From positions 1,325,501 through 1,389,500 of the forward strand of contig NZ_CP076443.1 of the NCBI RefSeq assembly GCF_018866345.1: a DNA stretch of 64,000 nt, written 5' to 3'. The notes below the pieces were generated by a model that saw only the letters and a program-made list of their open reading frames with translations, had not been told where the DNA came from and made no database searches. The DNA is from Gemella sp. zg-570 (lineage in GTDB: Bacteria; Bacillota; Bacilli; Staphylococcales; Gemellaceae). The stretch's first letter is position 1, and every line of letters starts with the position of its first letter. The translations under genes were made by a program, and so were the position numbers. Below are positions 27,222-36,051 of this stretch, in pieces.

Positions 27222-27578
27222 ATGGCAAATAGAACTAGAAAAATTCAGTTAAAAATCTGTCTTACAGATAAAGAAAAAGAACTTTTTGAAGAAAAAAGAC
27301 GATTATCAAAATGCTCATCTATGGCTTCTTTTATCAGAAAATCAATCTTAGAAAAAGAAATAATCGTTATCGACTTAGAACCTTTTTACAAAATTCAGCA
27401 CCTACTTTCTAATGCAACAAACAATATTAATCAGATTGCAAAATACACAAATACTTATGGTGTGATTTATAAAACTGATATAGAAGATATGAAACAAATG
27501 ATTAGTAAGACTTCTAAAAATGTGTTGGATATTCTCTCTTATTTACAAAATACAAACAAGATAAATGTTGAGGAATAA
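27222..27578 (+). CDS. mobC: MobC-like relaxosome accessory protein
   Basis: A 118-residue protein of the MobC type. The N-terminal ribbon-helix-helix-like part is RKIQLKICLTDKEKELFEEK with ASFIRKSIL. The C-terminal helix holds the family's ATNNINQIAKYTN stretch (residues ~67-79). MobC proteins bind oriT and help the relaxase open the strands. The ribosome binding site is AAAGGAG; the relaxase gene begins 3 bases after its stop. Plus strand, opposite to the rest of the element. Confidence 0.88.
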   Translation: MANRTRKIQLKICLTDKEKELFEEKRRLSKCSSMASFIRKSILEKEIIVIDLEPFYKIQHLLSNATNNINQIAKYTNTYGVIYKTDIEDMKQMISKTSKNVLDILSYLQNTNKINVEE

Positions 27579-27580
27579 CT

Positions 27581-28921
27581 ATGGCAATTACTAAAATTCA
27601 TCCTATAAAATCAACACTTAATCTTGCTATTAAATACATTACAAACGAAAATAAAACAGATGACAAAATACTTGTATCGACCTTTAATTGTCATGAAGAT
27701 ACTGCTTATATTCAATTTCAAAATACTAGAAATTTTTATGAAACAAAAGGAACTGTACTAGCAAGACATTTAATTCAATCTTTTCTTCCTGATGAAGTTA
27801 GTCCTGAACTTGCACACAAAATTGGAAAAGAATTATGTAATAAATTACTAAAAGATAACTATGAATATATTCTTACTACTCACATTGATCGTGGACATAT
27901 TCATAATCATATTATATTTAATAATGTTGGTTTTAAAACTGGAAAATGTTATCAAAGTAATAAAAGAACTTACCATACTATAAGAGCGATTAGTGATGAA
28001 TTGTGCAAAGAAAACAACCTAATCATTATTGATGAGTTTTATGAAAAATATAAAAAACTAAGAGCTAAAGGACAATCATATAAACAATATTTAGAAAATA
28101 AAAAAGGAACTTCTTGGAAATCAAAATTACAATTTGATATTGATAACTCAATTATTAAATCAAGTACTTGGAATAACTTTTTAGAACTAATGAAAGAAAA
28201 AGGCTACGAAATAAAATACGGAAAACATATTGCTTTTAAGTATAAAGATAAAGAAAGATACACTCGTTCTAAGACAATAGGTGAAGATTATACTGAAGAA
28301 AAAATAAAAGAAAGAATACTTAATACAAATAAAACAAAAATTAAAAAGCAAATTAAAGCTACTAAAAAATCTATTGGAAAAATTATTGATATTAAAAATA
28401 ATTCAAAAGCTAAAAATAGTAAAGGTTATGAAATTTGGGTAACAAAACACAATCTTTCTACAATGGCTGATTCTATCATTTCATTAAGAAAACTTGGTAT
28501 TAATAGTAAAAAAGAGCTTGATGAATACATTAAAAATAATTTTGAGAAAAGACAAAATTTACTTGATGAAATGAAAATTATTGACAAGGAACTCACTCAA
28601 CTCGATAAAATTGTAGAAGCTAGTCATAAAGTATATCAATATAAAAAAATTTATGATGCTTATAAAAAAGATGTAAAAAATCCTATTTTTAAAAATGACT
28701 ACTCAAATGAAATTAAAGAATATAAAAATGCTTTAAAACTTCTTAAAAACAATTATGATAAAATGCCAGATACAGAAACATTATGTAAAGAACTTGAAGT
28801 ACTACAAGAAAAAAAGAATACTTTATATGCTGAGTATTCTTCTATAAATGATTTGAATTACAAATTACAATTATTAAAAAATAACTATGATAAGTATATT
28901 AATAAAGACTTGGAACTATAA
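27581..28921 (+). CDS. mobA: MobA/VirD2-family relaxase
   Basis: A 446-residue DNA-nicking enzyme that starts conjugative transfer. The relaxase domain (1-~250) has a candidate nucleophile Tyr19 (in LAIKYI) and the metal-binding histidine triad motif THIDRGHIHNH (His101/106/108/110), matching the Relaxase (PF03432) pattern. The C-terminal half is a long lysine-rich helical region (KIKKQIKATKKSIG, then coiled coil), usual for MOBP relaxases. It is cotranscribed with mobC and ends at a bidirectional terminator overlapping its stop. It probably serves the whole ICE together with VirD4 at 60328. Confidence 0.93.
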   Translation: MAITKIHPIKSTLNLAIKYITNENKTDDKILVSTFNCHEDTAYIQFQNTRNFYETKGTVLARHLIQSFLPDEVSPELAHKIGKELCNKLLKDNYEYILTTHIDRGHIHNHIIFNNVGFKTGKCYQSNKRTYHTIRAISDELCKENNLIIIDEFYEKYKKLRAKGQSYKQYLENKKGTSWKSKLQFDIDNSIIKSSTWNNFLELMKEKGYEIKYGKHIAFKYKDKERYTRSKTIGEDYTEEKIKERILNTNKTKIKKQIKATKKSIGKIIDIKNNSKAKNSKGYEIWVTKHNLSTMADSIISLRKLGINSKKELDEYIKNNFEKRQNLLDEMKIIDKELTQLDKIVEASHKVYQYKKIYDAYKKDVKNPIFKNDYSNEIKEYKNALKLLKNNYDKMPDTETLCKELEVLQEKKNTLYAEYSSINDLNYKLQLLKNNYDKYINKDLEL

Positions 28922-28932
28922 CTCCAAGTCTT
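28905..28932. terminator. Bidirectional terminator between mobA and the membrane protein gene
   Basis: Perfect stem AAAGACTTGGA / TCCAAGTCTTT with an 8-base loop spanning the mobA stop codon; T-rich on both sides. Confidence 0.85.
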
Positions 28933-28937
28933 TGATT

Positions 28938-29426
28938 TTAGCTATTTAGTTTTTCCATTCTGACATTCCAAACTGGAATAGCAATTAGTATTGCTATAAG
29001 AATATACACTACTTTATCTGCCGTTACATTGTTAAGTAACTGTATGTGATTTGTAGGTTTAAAATTTGAATTAAAGATATTTATAATTGATGTTGCAAAA
29101 CTTGTAGCAAGTCTTATAGTAACAGAAACACCTATAAATGTAATAAAGTAATTTAGTCCTTTACTAACAATTGGAAGAAGTCGGTGTATCAATAAAATTA
29201 AGAACCCGTATATTCCCATTGCTAAAATTCCAAATACTATATCCCAGAAATAAACAACATAACCACTTGAAATTTTCACAGATACTGCACTATGCATAAA
29301 GGTAGTTGTGTATATAAAGATAAGCAAAAAATCAACTGCAAATGCTGTTATTTTAAGCGAAGATAATGCTAATAACTTGTAAAATCCAATGAATAATAAT
29401 GTTACTAAAATTATAGCTGGTATCAT
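28938..29426 (-). CDS. Polytopic membrane protein next to the relaxase
   Basis: A 162-residue protein with about five hydrophobic segments (for example PAIILVTLLFIGFYKLL, LLIFIYTTTFMH, VFGILAMGIYGFLILL, VVYILIAILIAIPVW). The ATG at 29426 is chosen because AGGAGGTG lies 6 bases upstream; the in-frame GTG further up is part of that site. No family recognised. It has its own CTGACA/TAAAAT promoter like the recombinase operon, suggesting it belongs to the element's core rather than to the defence cargo on its right. Function unknown. Confidence 0.6.
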   Translation of the reverse strand: MIPAIILVTLLFIGFYKLLALSSLKITAFAVDFLLIFIYTTTFMHSAVSVKISSGYVVYFWDIVFGILAMGIYGFLILLIHRLLPIVSKGLNYFITFIGVSVTIRLATSFATSIINIFNSNFKPTNHIQLLNNVTADKVVYILIAILIAIPVWNVRMEKLNS

Positions 29427-29455
29427 TCTATACACCTCCTATCTTTCTTAACTAT

Positions 29456-29485
29456 ATTTTACCGCATGGAGATGTGGTTTGTCAG
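29456..29485 (-). promoter_or_regulatory. Promoter of the membrane protein gene
   Basis: Minus strand: CTGACA (29480-29485), 18-base spacer, TAAAAT (29456-29461) preceded by CGG, as at the recombinase operon. It lies just after the end of the defence operon. Confidence 0.6.
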
Positions 29486-29496
29486 GTATGAGAAAA

Positions 29497-30642
29497 TTAA
29501 CTTGTTTTTCTAAATTTATTTAATAAAATATTAAGGTTAAGACCATATTTTAATTTTTCTTTATAATCCTTCATTTTCAAGTCATCATCAGACATATAAT
29601 CAAAATCTTTCGAATTATTCTTCAGATTTTCTAATTCATTTAAATTGGCGAGAATATAAGATTCAAATATTTCTCTTTCTTCACTATTTTCAAAAAATAG
29701 TATAACTTCTTTAAATCTATTAAAAGCATAATTAGCCTCTTCGTTACTTCTATCATACAGAAATTGTAATAACCTATATCTAAAACTATCCTTTAAATAG
29801 TACCTATATACTATATTATCTTTGTAATATTGAGTTCTATTAGAAATAAATCCCCACTCAGGAGTTGGAATAAAAAGTCTCCCTGAATCTAAGGTAACTC
29901 CTTGATAGAGATCAATCACTTCTCCCTTGTATTGAAGTTTTATATCCGAAAAGGAAGTTGATTCATTAATCACAGCATAAGAGTAAAAAGCATCAGCGTT
30001 ACTAAAATTCTCGTAACCATCTTCTATCTTAATTCTAAATTCAGGAAAATATGAGTTGTAATATTCTGGTTCAATGTAAGACCAATCCATTTTATTTACA
30101 AGTAAATCAAAAAAAATTTCTTTTTTTGTTTTATTAAATCCGAACCTTTTCTTCCAAAGTCTCTCTATCTGTGAAAATGTTGAATTTCCATTGTTAGGAG
30201 TATTTCGGTCTAATTCTCGTGAATATATACATCCAGACTTCATTTTTCCATATGGCTTATCAAGAAATAAAGGAGTATTATTTATATTTTTTATTACTAA
30301 TACATCTACTATTTTATCTTCTATATTAATTGTTTTTACCGAAAATATAGGTCTCTCAGCACAAGAAAAATATAATTTTGACATTGTATCTACAATTTCT
30401 GCCTGCTTTCTTCTTTCCTCGGGTTTAATGCCTATAACCTTAAACTCATCACTAATTCCAAAGAAAATATACGAATCCTTATCATGTACTGTATTTGTAA
30501 AACATATTATATCTTTGATTAAATCTTCTATATTTTCATGCCACTTAAGTTTGAAATCAAAAAACTCATCTTCTCGCTGGCTTTCCAAAGCATTCAAAAG
30601 AATTTTTTCTAAAAATTCTATATTCTTAATTTCATTATTCAT
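29497..30642 (-). CDS. Schlafen/AlbA_2-domain protein, last gene of the defence operon
   Basis: A 381-residue protein. Residues ~15-150 show the AlbA_2 (Schlafen-type) pattern: an acidic DEFFDFKLKW, then ICFTNT, then YIFFGISDEFKVIGI. Members bind nucleic acid or nucleotides, and several act in defence or as RNases. The remainder (~165-381), with WSYIEPEYYNSYFPEF and long C-terminal helices, is not recognised. It starts 2 bases after the CD-NTase stop, without a strong ribosome binding site, so it is coupled to it. It may be an extra effector or sensor of the SLATT/CD-NTase pair. Confidence 0.75.
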   Translation of the reverse strand: MNNEIKNIEFLEKILLNALESQREDEFFDFKLKWHENIEDLIKDIICFTNTVHDKDSYIFFGISDEFKVIGIKPEERRKQAEIVDTMSKLYFSCAERPIFSVKTINIEDKIVDVLVIKNINNTPLFLDKPYGKMKSGCIYSRELDRNTPNNGNSTFSQIERLWKKRFGFNKTKKEIFFDLLVNKMDWSYIEPEYYNSYFPEFRIKIEDGYENFSNADAFYSYAVINESTSFSDIKLQYKGEVIDLYQGVTLDSGRLFIPTPEWGFISNRTQYYKDNIVYRYYLKDSFRYRLLQFLYDRSNEEANYAFNRFKEVILFFENSEEREIFESYILANLNELENLKNNSKDFDYMSDDDLKMKDYKEKLKYGLNLNILLNKFRKTS

Positions 30643-30644
30643 TA

Positions 30645-31442
30645 TTAATTCACCATGAAATTAAGAATTTTTTCTAAACAATCTACACTATGTTCACAAT
30701 CAACTTCATCACAACTACCTGGAGCTTTAATTTTAATAATTCTCCAATAATATTTGTTCTTGTTGAAATAGTCTAGCAAAACTCTTTCATAAGTACCTGG
30801 TTCAGAAGAACTTTCACCTGAATTAACAAATTTCCAATCACCCATAGCATGATAAACAAAACTGTCAATAACTATTCCAGATAACTTATAACTCTTAAAA
30901 TAGTTATCTCTTATAAATCTCATATGCCTGCAAGTAGCTATTAACAATCCATTACTGGAATTATTCTTTTCTTTTATTGCACTTTGTTCCGCTTTCGGAT
31001 TTGTAGATAGCCAATTCCCTCCCATGTTAGTATCTGGATAAATATAATTATCATTCCAATTTTTAAACGCAGGTAGAACTTCAAATTTAATTCCATCACT
31101 AAAAAGTACTTTAACAATTTGACCGTCTGCTCTAATTTCGCTATTAGGATAACTATCTTTTATTGCATTTCTAACAGCCTGTAATAATCTTGATTGTGAA
31201 TTCCCACTTAAACTATCAAACCTATCAAACTCTTTTTCAGGTAGCTTGACTAATATATCAATATCACTCGTACTTATTGCTGTATTACGACCATATGAAC
31301 CAACAAAGATACTATTATTAAATTCACTTTCAGTTTTCCAAAATTCTCTATTAATGGCTCTAGTTATTCTTTTATATCTATAAGAAATAACATCTCTTAC
31401 ATCTTTAGGAATAACATTGTCATATTTTCTTACTCTCATCAT
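30645..31442 (-). CDS. CD-NTase (SMODS-type) nucleotidyltransferase
   Basis: A 265-residue nucleotidyltransferase. The catalytic signature GSYGRNTAISTSDIDILV begins at residue 48, with the metal-binding pair Asp60/Asp62. The third acidic position is Glu121 (FEVLPAF), where Asp is commoner. The C-terminal helical half includes ATCRHMRFIRDNYFK and YHAMGDWKF. Enzymes of this class make cyclic or linear oligonucleotide signals in CBASS and related systems. It overlaps the SLATT gene by 23 bases, the classic gene pair predicted as a nucleotide-triggered membrane suicide system. Its ribosome binding site is GGGGGAGG. No Cap2/Cap3 ancillary genes are present. Its product is unknown. Confidence 0.88.
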   Translation of the reverse strand: MMRVRKYDNVIPKDVRDVISYRYKRITRAINREFWKTESEFNNSIFVGSYGRNTAISTSDIDILVKLPEKEFDRFDSLSGNSQSRLLQAVRNAIKDSYPNSEIRADGQIVKVLFSDGIKFEVLPAFKNWNDNYIYPDTNMGGNWLSTNPKAEQSAIKEKNNSSNGLLIATCRHMRFIRDNYFKSYKLSGIVIDSFVYHAMGDWKFVNSGESSSEPGTYERVLLDYFNKNKYYWRIIKIKAPGSCDEVDCEHSVDCLEKILNFMVN

Positions 31443-32001
31443 TTTTCAACCTCCCCCTTTGTAAACTTTTCGGTAAATTGATATCAATCTTATCTTCTGT
31501 AAAATTATTATCTTTTTTAACATTCAAAGCTTCATGTGCCATTTTTACAGCTTTATCAGTAGTGTTTGGAGCGTTTTTATAAACATCCCAAAGCAAGTTT
31601 TGCAAATCTGTATATTTTATTAATAGTTCTTCAATATTATTATTTGCATGCATAATTTCTATCAGCAGTACCTTAAATTTATCTCTTAAAATAAGTAATT
31701 CTACAGCTGTTTTTTTATGATTTTGTATATTGTTTTGTAATTCAAAGGATTTAAAAAACATACTTATAAATGCACTTAAAAAAGATAGTAATGCTGATCC
31801 CAGTTTAACCCAAAACTCATCTACAAAAATTAATGATATTAATCCTGCTGATGTGAGTGAAGAGCAGATTATTCTTGCAACTTCATATCGTTTATACTTA
31901 TTGCTTAAAATATCCGCCTGTTTTTCTTGAATTTTATGTGCCCAAACAACACTCATAAATGTATTTCGCACATTATCTTCTAGGATAAAATAATCATTCA
32001 T
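31420..32001 (-). CDS. SLATT-domain membrane protein, predicted pore-forming effector
   Basis: A 193-residue protein with two adjacent membrane spans around residues 40-75 (ICSSLTSAGLISLIFVDEF and LGSALLSFLSAFISMFF). Flanking N- and C-terminal helices end in EALNVKKDNNFTED. This is the SLATT architecture, predicted in nucleotide-centred conflict systems to be a membrane effector opened by a signal from the partner nucleotidyltransferase. It follows the restriction gene after 2 bases (AAGGAGATG site) and overlaps the CD-NTase gene by 23 bases. Fold assignment is good; killing activity is inferred from the family. Confidence 0.82.
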   Translation of the reverse strand: MNDYFILEDNVRNTFMSVVWAHKIQEKQADILSNKYKRYEVARIICSSLTSAGLISLIFVDEFWVKLGSALLSFLSAFISMFFKSFELQNNIQNHKKTAVELLILRDKFKVLLIEIMHANNNIEELLIKYTDLQNLLWDVYKNAPNTTDKAVKMAHEALNVKKDNNFTEDKIDINLPKSLQRGRLKNDESKKI

Positions 32002-32003
32002 AA

Positions 32004-35000
32004 TTACATCTCCTTAATAGAAGTTTTAATATGATTACGTTCGTTTTCAGTTAAACTATATTTTTCAAATAGTTGAATATCTATCTCTTCAATAGATTTT
32101 GACCAGTCTATATCTGACTTATCACTAAAATCCTGTATAGGAACAAATCTAAATGTTTTAGATGTAGCATCTTGACTGGCTTTTGCAAGGCTATGCATAT
32201 ATCTTACAAACTTTGTTGTTAAATATTTTACTAAATTGCAACTAGATTTATTATCTAAATTCAAATTTGCTCCTATTGATAAGTAACTTTCCGTACAAAT
32301 CTCATTTGGTTTAGCTACAAAAGCATTTAAGTTATCATCATTTAATTCAGTACCTATGTTATTTGCTCTAGGTATAAACACTTTCCATGAGTCAATCCAT
32401 TCTGTATTTTTTCCAACTAATTCTCTCTCGACAAATCCAATTTTTTTTCCTTTTCCATAACATATAATTGGATTAATCATATCCTCTAAACTATCTTTGT
32501 ATTTTGGATCGGTTATAAAATAACCCCTAAATCCAAATGGGCGTAACGATGATACTTCTTCAGATATAGAATTACCTTTGCATTTATCAATAATTTCTAA
32601 ACCAATGCTGTCTCTAATAAAGATTTCAATACCCTCCACTAAAAGTTTTCTGTCGATATTAGAAATAACTTCTCGATTTTTATTCGTTACAACTTTAACC
32701 TCAGGCTTTACCTTATTAATATCACTTATAAAATAACATACTCCACCTCGATTATTTGTGTTTGGAAAGACATCCTCTGGAGTTAAAAAATCATGTAATT
32801 CTACAATAGAATTATCATTCAACATGTATTCTCTAAAATTATCTAATCCCTTTCCACCTGCAAACCATCTTGTTGGTGTTATAAAGCTTGTATAAGTATT
32901 AGATAATTGCTTCCCAAGTAAAACAAAATGATGGTAAATTGGTTTTGCACTCGATTGTGCTCCACCATCACTAACTTGATAAGGTGGATTGCCTACTATT
33001 GCTCCAAACTTCACTATTTTTTCACCTGCCTTTATTTCATCAGTTAAGTCAATTTCCCTAAATTTTTTATTTTGTTTAAGTAAATTACATATCTTTTCAT
33101 AATCTACATTATCAGATGTACTTTTTACCAAGTCATATGCATTAAAATTAATGGCAATGTTATCAATATCTAAATCCAATATTTCATAAAATCTTCTTGT
33201 AAATTCATAAGCAATAGAAGAGGTAGGAATAGAGTAAATAATGTCTTTTACTTCTTCATGAGAAAATCCTAAATCATTAATCAATCTTTTATATAGAGCT
33301 ACTGCATACTCACCAGACTTAGTTGCAATATCTAAAAGTTTATTTTTTTCATTTACTATTTTCCTTAATCCACCTTCTGGGATAAGATCAACCATTTCAT
33401 TACAAACTCTGGTTGGTGTTATCACCTCTGACTCTGACATTCTGTTAAATTTCTTTAAAGACGTTAAAGCCCTATCTAATGGACTAACACTATCATCCGA
33501 AGCAAGTTTTGAAATATTTTGTATTTTATAATCTAATTTACTTCTTTTAAAAGGATCCATTAAATACGATAATTTTTCTAAAACATTCTTATTTAAATAT
33601 AAATTTTTTGCTAATCGAGTATTTTCATCTTTTTGTATAACATTTAATATATCATCTAAAGATGCAACATTATCCTTAGTTAAGAAAGAAAAGAATAGCA
33701 CCCTTTGATAATAAGTTTTTATTTGTCCTTCTAAGCGTTTAATTTCTTCATCAGTTTTTTCTTCTTTGAATGACTTATTATCTTTATCTTTATTACTATT
33801 TGTATCCGATGAATCATCTGAAGAATCATCTATATCCAAGTCGTCGCCTTCACCTTGATTTGGATCTATTGTTAAACCTTGTTTAGAATTAAATTCTCCC
33901 TGCTCTTCAATTGCTTTTCTCACTTCGTCATCTTCTAAAATTGATAAATCTATAGGAATATCGACTACTTCATCTGAAACACTTCTCTTATTATTATACA
34001 AACTTACAGCTTCAAGTATATTTGTTGCATCAACTTGCTTAATCTTGTTATTATTCATCACTATTACAGGAGAAATACGTAGTTCTTCTTCTATTCTCTC
34101 CCTTAATTTTGAATTTCCATTTTCATCAGTGTTCACATTATATATTAGTGACTTTTGTTCTTGCATTCTGAATAGTCTATCTGGATCAAAGTCTACTAAC
34201 AATGTCTGCGGTTTTAAATTTTCTTTTATAATTCCACTTTCACTTGACAAAATTCTAATATACTGATTTTGTAATCTAAATATAGATTGATCGTATTCTT
34301 GTGGTGAAGCTGTATCCTTAAAATACATCATGGTATCCCATTGTTCTACAGTTGATCCTGTAAGCATTCTATTTACAGTTAATGTAAGAGTTTTTTTATT
34401 TTCCGTTTCATATTCCTTGATTTTATTTTTTATATCATTAGGAGTTCTAAATGTTTTACTTGAATCTACCCCTGAAATATTTAATATTTGATAATCATTT
34501 AAATTTCTAAAGGAATCTTTATGGGTAGTAATCAATTCTTCCATAGCATCACAAGAAGCACAGTAAGGTAAAACCATAACCATATGTCTACACATTTTAC
34601 CTTCTTTGATTTTGTCATAATCTAGGAATCCTAATAAGTCTTCATCATCTTTACTACCATCTATAACTTTTAGCAAATCAATTATTTCAGATTCATTTTG
34701 AAATTTTTTATGATTATTATTTTTACTATCCTTTTTTATAGATACAGGTTCAAATAATTTGGAAAAAGCAAAACTAACACCACTTCTTCTTAAAGCTTCC
34801 ATTTTTTGCCTAGAAGATTTATTAGGATTGAATGCAAATCTAATCATTTGCGGAAAACCATAATACGGATTATCCCATTCATTTACATCATCATTATTTA
34901 AGTTGTTTTTATCCCATTCTTCTTGTTCCTTAACAATATCAGAAAACTGAACAAAAGAAATAATATCTTCTTTTTCAAATTCACTTCCCATCAATATACG

Positions 35001-36050
35001 ATATGGGGTTCCTGATAAATGCAACCTTATAGAAGCATTAATTTTCTTTATTTCTTCCTTAGCATCAAGTACATCCATACTATCGTCAGATATTTTTTTA
35101 AAATTCTTTTCATCATTTTTATCATATCCAGCATCTTTTAGTATCTTTCCAAATGATTCTGCTCTTGCTCCAAAATGAGTTTCATCTACTATTAATAAAT
35201 CAATTTGTTCTTCGAATAATTGTTTATGTTTATCTTTTATTGTTTCACCTTGTAAATCTTGTAACGTTAAAAATAAAACAATTCTTTTATCTTCTGACTT
35301 TTTATCTTTTATAATTTCTTCATTTCTCAATAAATCTTCTGCATCTAAGAAAATATACTGATGGAAGTTTCCAGCACTTTCTACTGTTTTTTTCCATTCA
35401 TCTCTAACATCAGCTTTAGCAGAGAGAACTAACACTAATTCGGCATCCATTTTTAACGCACAACAAAGAGAAGTAAATGATTTACCAAATCGCATAACTG
35501 CATACATTAACAAATTTTTTCTTCCATTTTTAATCGCTTTGTCAAAGTTATTTACTGCTTCTAATTGATTTGGTCGTAAATTCCAATTATCTCCTCGCTG
35601 ATAATGAAAAGTTTGAGGCAGATTATTTTTTGAACTGTAATATTCATATTTACCAGTGTTTTCTATATGATTATTCTTTATATCATTAATGGCATTTTCA
35701 ACATCTTCAGGTGTAGCTCCTTTAAAAAATTCTTTACTATAATATAAATCATTTTCCAAATCAGAGGGTAATAATCTTATCTTCTTTAAATCGTCCTCTA
35801 AATATTTATGAACGGAATAGTCTCTAAAGTATGTCTCATCATCAATAAGTGCTTTGCTTTCATATTGTTTTTCTAGTTCTGGGAAGAATACTCTCCACTC
35901 ATTTAGTCTTTTCGCAACTGAACGATAAGTGTCTCCTACTTTTAAATAATTAGGAATAGTATTTGTTGTAAAAGCGTAAATATAAGGGTCAACTCTACCA
36001 ACAATTATCCTATCTAATATATCTATTGCTTCAATTTTATTGTCTCTCAA
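32004..36050 (-). CDS. GIY-YIG nuclease + SF2 helicase + N6-adenine methyltransferase restriction-modification protein
   Basis: A 1348-residue multidomain enzyme. Residues ~20-110 look like a GIY-YIG nuclease (YIYAFTTNTIPNYLKVGDT, then RLNEW). Helicase motifs follow: the Walker A-like FGKS (Gly189), the DETH box (Asp289), LSGTPYRIL near 345, and a motif VI region near SPQEYDQSIFRLQNQ. An acidic linker lies around residue 750. The methyltransferase half (~890-1348) has TPTRVCNEMVD, LLDIATKSGEYA and the catalytic NPPY at 1021. The C-terminal region probably recognises the target. The start is TTG at 36050, placed 9 bases after AAGGAGG and one base after the upstream stop; the in-frame TTG at 36071 precedes that site. 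Type IIG/ISP-like single-chain restriction, partner 36052. Confidence 0.85.
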   Translation of the reverse strand: MRDNKIEAIDILDRIIVGRVDPYIYAFTTNTIPNYLKVGDTYRSVAKRLNEWRVFFPELEKQYESKALIDDETYFRDYSVHKYLEDDLKKIRLLPSDLENDLYYSKEFFKGATPEDVENAINDIKNNHIENTGKYEYYSSKNNLPQTFHYQRGDNWNLRPNQLEAVNNFDKAIKNGRKNLLMYAVMRFGKSFTSLCCALKMDAELVLVLSAKADVRDEWKKTVESAGNFHQYIFLDAEDLLRNEEIIKDKKSEDKRIVLFLTLQDLQGETIKDKHKQLFEEQIDLLIVDETHFGARAESFGKILKDAGYDKNDEKNFKKISDDSMDVLDAKEEIKKINASIRLHLSGTPYRILMGSEFEKEDIISFVQFSDIVKEQEEWDKNNLNNDDVNEWDNPYYGFPQMIRFAFNPNKSSRQKMEALRRSGVSFAFSKLFEPVSIKKDSKNNNHKKFQNESEIIDLLKVIDGSKDDEDLLGFLDYDKIKEGKMCRHMVMVLPYCASCDAMEELITTHKDSFRNLNDYQILNISGVDSSKTFRTPNDIKNKIKEYETENKKTLTLTVNRMLTGSTVEQWDTMMYFKDTASPQEYDQSIFRLQNQYIRILSSESGIIKENLKPQTLLVDFDPDRLFRMQEQKSLIYNVNTDENGNSKLRERIEEELRISPVIVMNNNKIKQVDATNILEAVSLYNNKRSVSDEVVDIPIDLSILEDDEVRKAIEEQGEFNSKQGLTIDPNQGEGDDLDIDDSSDDSSDTNSNKDKDNKSFKEEKTDEEIKRLEGQIKTYYQRVLFFSFLTKDNVASLDDILNVIQKDENTRLAKNLYLNKNVLEKLSYLMDPFKRSKLDYKIQNISKLASDDSVSPLDRALTSLKKFNRMSESEVITPTRVCNEMVDLIPEGGLRKIVNEKNKLLDIATKSGEYAVALYKRLINDLGFSHEEVKDIIYSIPTSSIAYEFTRRFYEILDLDIDNIAINFNAYDLVKSTSDNVDYEKICNLLKQNKKFREIDLTDEIKAGEKIVKFGAIVGNPPYQVSDGGAQSSAKPIYHHFVLLGKQLSNTYTSFITPTRWFAGGKGLDNFREYMLNDNSIVELHDFLTPEDVFPNTNNRGGVCYFISDINKVKPEVKVVTNKNREVISNIDRKLLVEGIEIFIRDSIGLEIIDKCKGNSISEEVSSLRPFGFRGYFITDPKYKDSLEDMINPIICYGKGKKIGFVERELVGKNTEWIDSWKVFIPRANNIGTELNDDNLNAFVAKPNEICTESYLSIGANLNLDNKSSCNLVKYLTTKFVRYMHSLAKASQDATSKTFRFVPIQDFSDKSDIDWSKSIEEIDIQLFEKYSLTENERNHIKTSIKEM

Positions 36051-36051
36051 T

